A stretch of 7,042 bases of DNA. It comes from Acidobacteriota bacterium. Lineage in GTDB: Bacteria; Acidobacteriota; Terriglobia; Terriglobales; Acidobacteriaceae. The notes under the pieces are model-generated. The model ran no database searches. It was not told where the DNA came from and worked only from the letters and a program-made list of their open reading frames with translations. Where the stretch lies: positions 1 through 7,042 of the forward strand of contig JAJYBW010000177.1 of assembly GCA_021778815.1 (NCBI GenBank), written 5' to 3'. Position numbers and translations under genes: made by a program. Below are positions 6,452-7,042 of the stretch, in pieces. Position 1 is the stretch's first letter. Every line of letters starts with the position of its first letter.

Positions 6452-7042
6452 ATGATTCGCTACGGCATTCTAGGATTTGGATTGCACGGCTGGAAGCGCC
6501 TTGTGCCCGCATTTGCCGGCGCAAAGAATTCCAAACTGACGGGCATCTGGCGCAGAAACCTCGATAAAGCCAAGGCCAACGCCAACGATTACGGCATTGA
6601 AACCGTCTTCGCTACAGCGGAAGAGTTATGTGCCTCTCCCGACGTGGACGCCGTTTTCGTCACGTCGCCCGATGCTCTCCACGTGCGCGATAGCTTGCTA
6701 GCCATGTCGCATCACAAGGCAGTGTTGTGCGAAAAGCCCCTGGCCATGAACGTCGAAGAAGTGGAGCAGATGCTGGCGGCCGCCCGAAAAGCAAACGTTC
6801 AGTTCGGCGTGGCGCAGAATTTTCGCTACAACCGCAGCGTCGATTTGATTCGCGAATGGGTGCAGGCGGGCAGAGTCGGCAAACCCATTTTCGCGACGTC
6901 CCATTTTTATTTTCAAAGTGAGGAAAGCCAGCGTGGATGGATCTACGATCCTTCCGTCGCCCGCGGCGGTCCGATCGGAGATGTCGGGATTCACTGTCTG
7001 GACGTACTGCGCTATATCCTGCAGGACGATATGACGGCGGTG
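6452..7042 (+). CDS. Gfo/Idh/MocA family NAD(P)-dependent oxidoreductase (partial, C-terminus beyond window)
   Basis: The frame from ATG 6452 is open to the window edge, giving 197 of an expected 330-380 residues. The N-terminal Rossmann fold begins with YGILGFGLHG (4-13), the glycine-rich dinucleotide loop, followed by DAVFVTSPDALHV (66-78). The family hallmark CEKPLAMN (93-100) contains catalytic-type Lys95. The second, alpha/beta domain starts at about 120 with AQNFRYN and includes GGPIGDVGIHCLDVLRY (172-188), with D177, H181 and D184 at the usual substrate or catalytic positions. Members oxidise or reduce a hydroxyl of a sugar, cyclitol or related compound, usually in the cytoplasm; the substrate cannot be read from the sequence. 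It appears to be in an operon with the small upstream gene and perhaps murA, so an amino-sugar or nucleotide-sugar substrate is possible but unproven. Confidence 0.92.
   Translation, partial: MIRYGILGFGLHGWKRLVPAFAGAKNSKLTGIWRRNLDKAKANANDYGIETVFATAEELCASPDVDAVFVTSPDALHVRDSLLAMSHHKAVLCEKPLAMNVEEVEQMLAAARKANVQFGVAQNFRYNRSVDLIREWVQAGRVGKPIFATSHFYFQSEESQRGWIYDPSVARGGPIGDVGIHCLDVLRYILQDDMTAV

Overview
This 7 kb window most likely comes from a soil-type Acidobacteriota genome (Terriglobia-like). I infer this from the style of the MurA and MurQ proteins, the moderate-to-high GC content, and the mix of ATG, GTG and TTG starts. No rRNA, tRNA, CRISPR array, transposase or phage gene is visible. Two genes run off the window edges.

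Layout. Positions 1-850 (minus strand) hold a SAM-methyltransferase-like protein of the TIGR04325 (LIC12133) family, cut by the left edge. About 360 bp without a convincing gene follow. A complete, divergently transcribed cytochrome P450 lies at 1212-2357. After another gap of about 280 bp, which contains a near-perfect inverted repeat, comes a plus-strand block: an AmiE/YbbE-like serine hydrolase (2638-3765), murQ (3831-4817), murA (4890-6194), a small Trp-rich unknown protein (6215-6442) and a Gfo/Idh/MocA-type NAD(P)-dependent oxidoreductase (6452 to the right edge).

How the genes fit together. The hydrolase, MurQ and MurA form a peptidoglycan theme. In Bacillus subtilis an AmiE-type hydrolase strips peptides from MurNAc and lies in the same operon as murQ. 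MurQ removes the D-lactyl ether from MurNAc-6-phosphate to give GlcNAc-6-phosphate, which can be turned into UDP-GlcNAc. MurA then uses UDP-GlcNAc for the first committed step of new muropeptide synthesis. The block therefore reads as recycling placed directly before synthesis. The kinase or transporter that would make MurNAc-6-phosphate is not in the window. The small protein and the oxidoreductase are tightly coupled to each other, since the stop codon of one overlaps the ribosome binding site of the next, and they lie only 20 bp behind murA. Their link to cell-wall metabolism is not established.

The P450 stands apart. It has no redox-partner gene beside it, sits between two non-coding gaps, and looks somewhat more GC-rich than its neighbours. 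That fits an accessory or transferred gene, but this is inference. I found no clear case for a wholly new system. The most interesting signals are the recycling-synthesis gene order with an apparently unexported amidase, a 14-bp direct repeat with a 41-bp period before murA, the inverted repeat before the amidase gene, and the unrecognised small protein.
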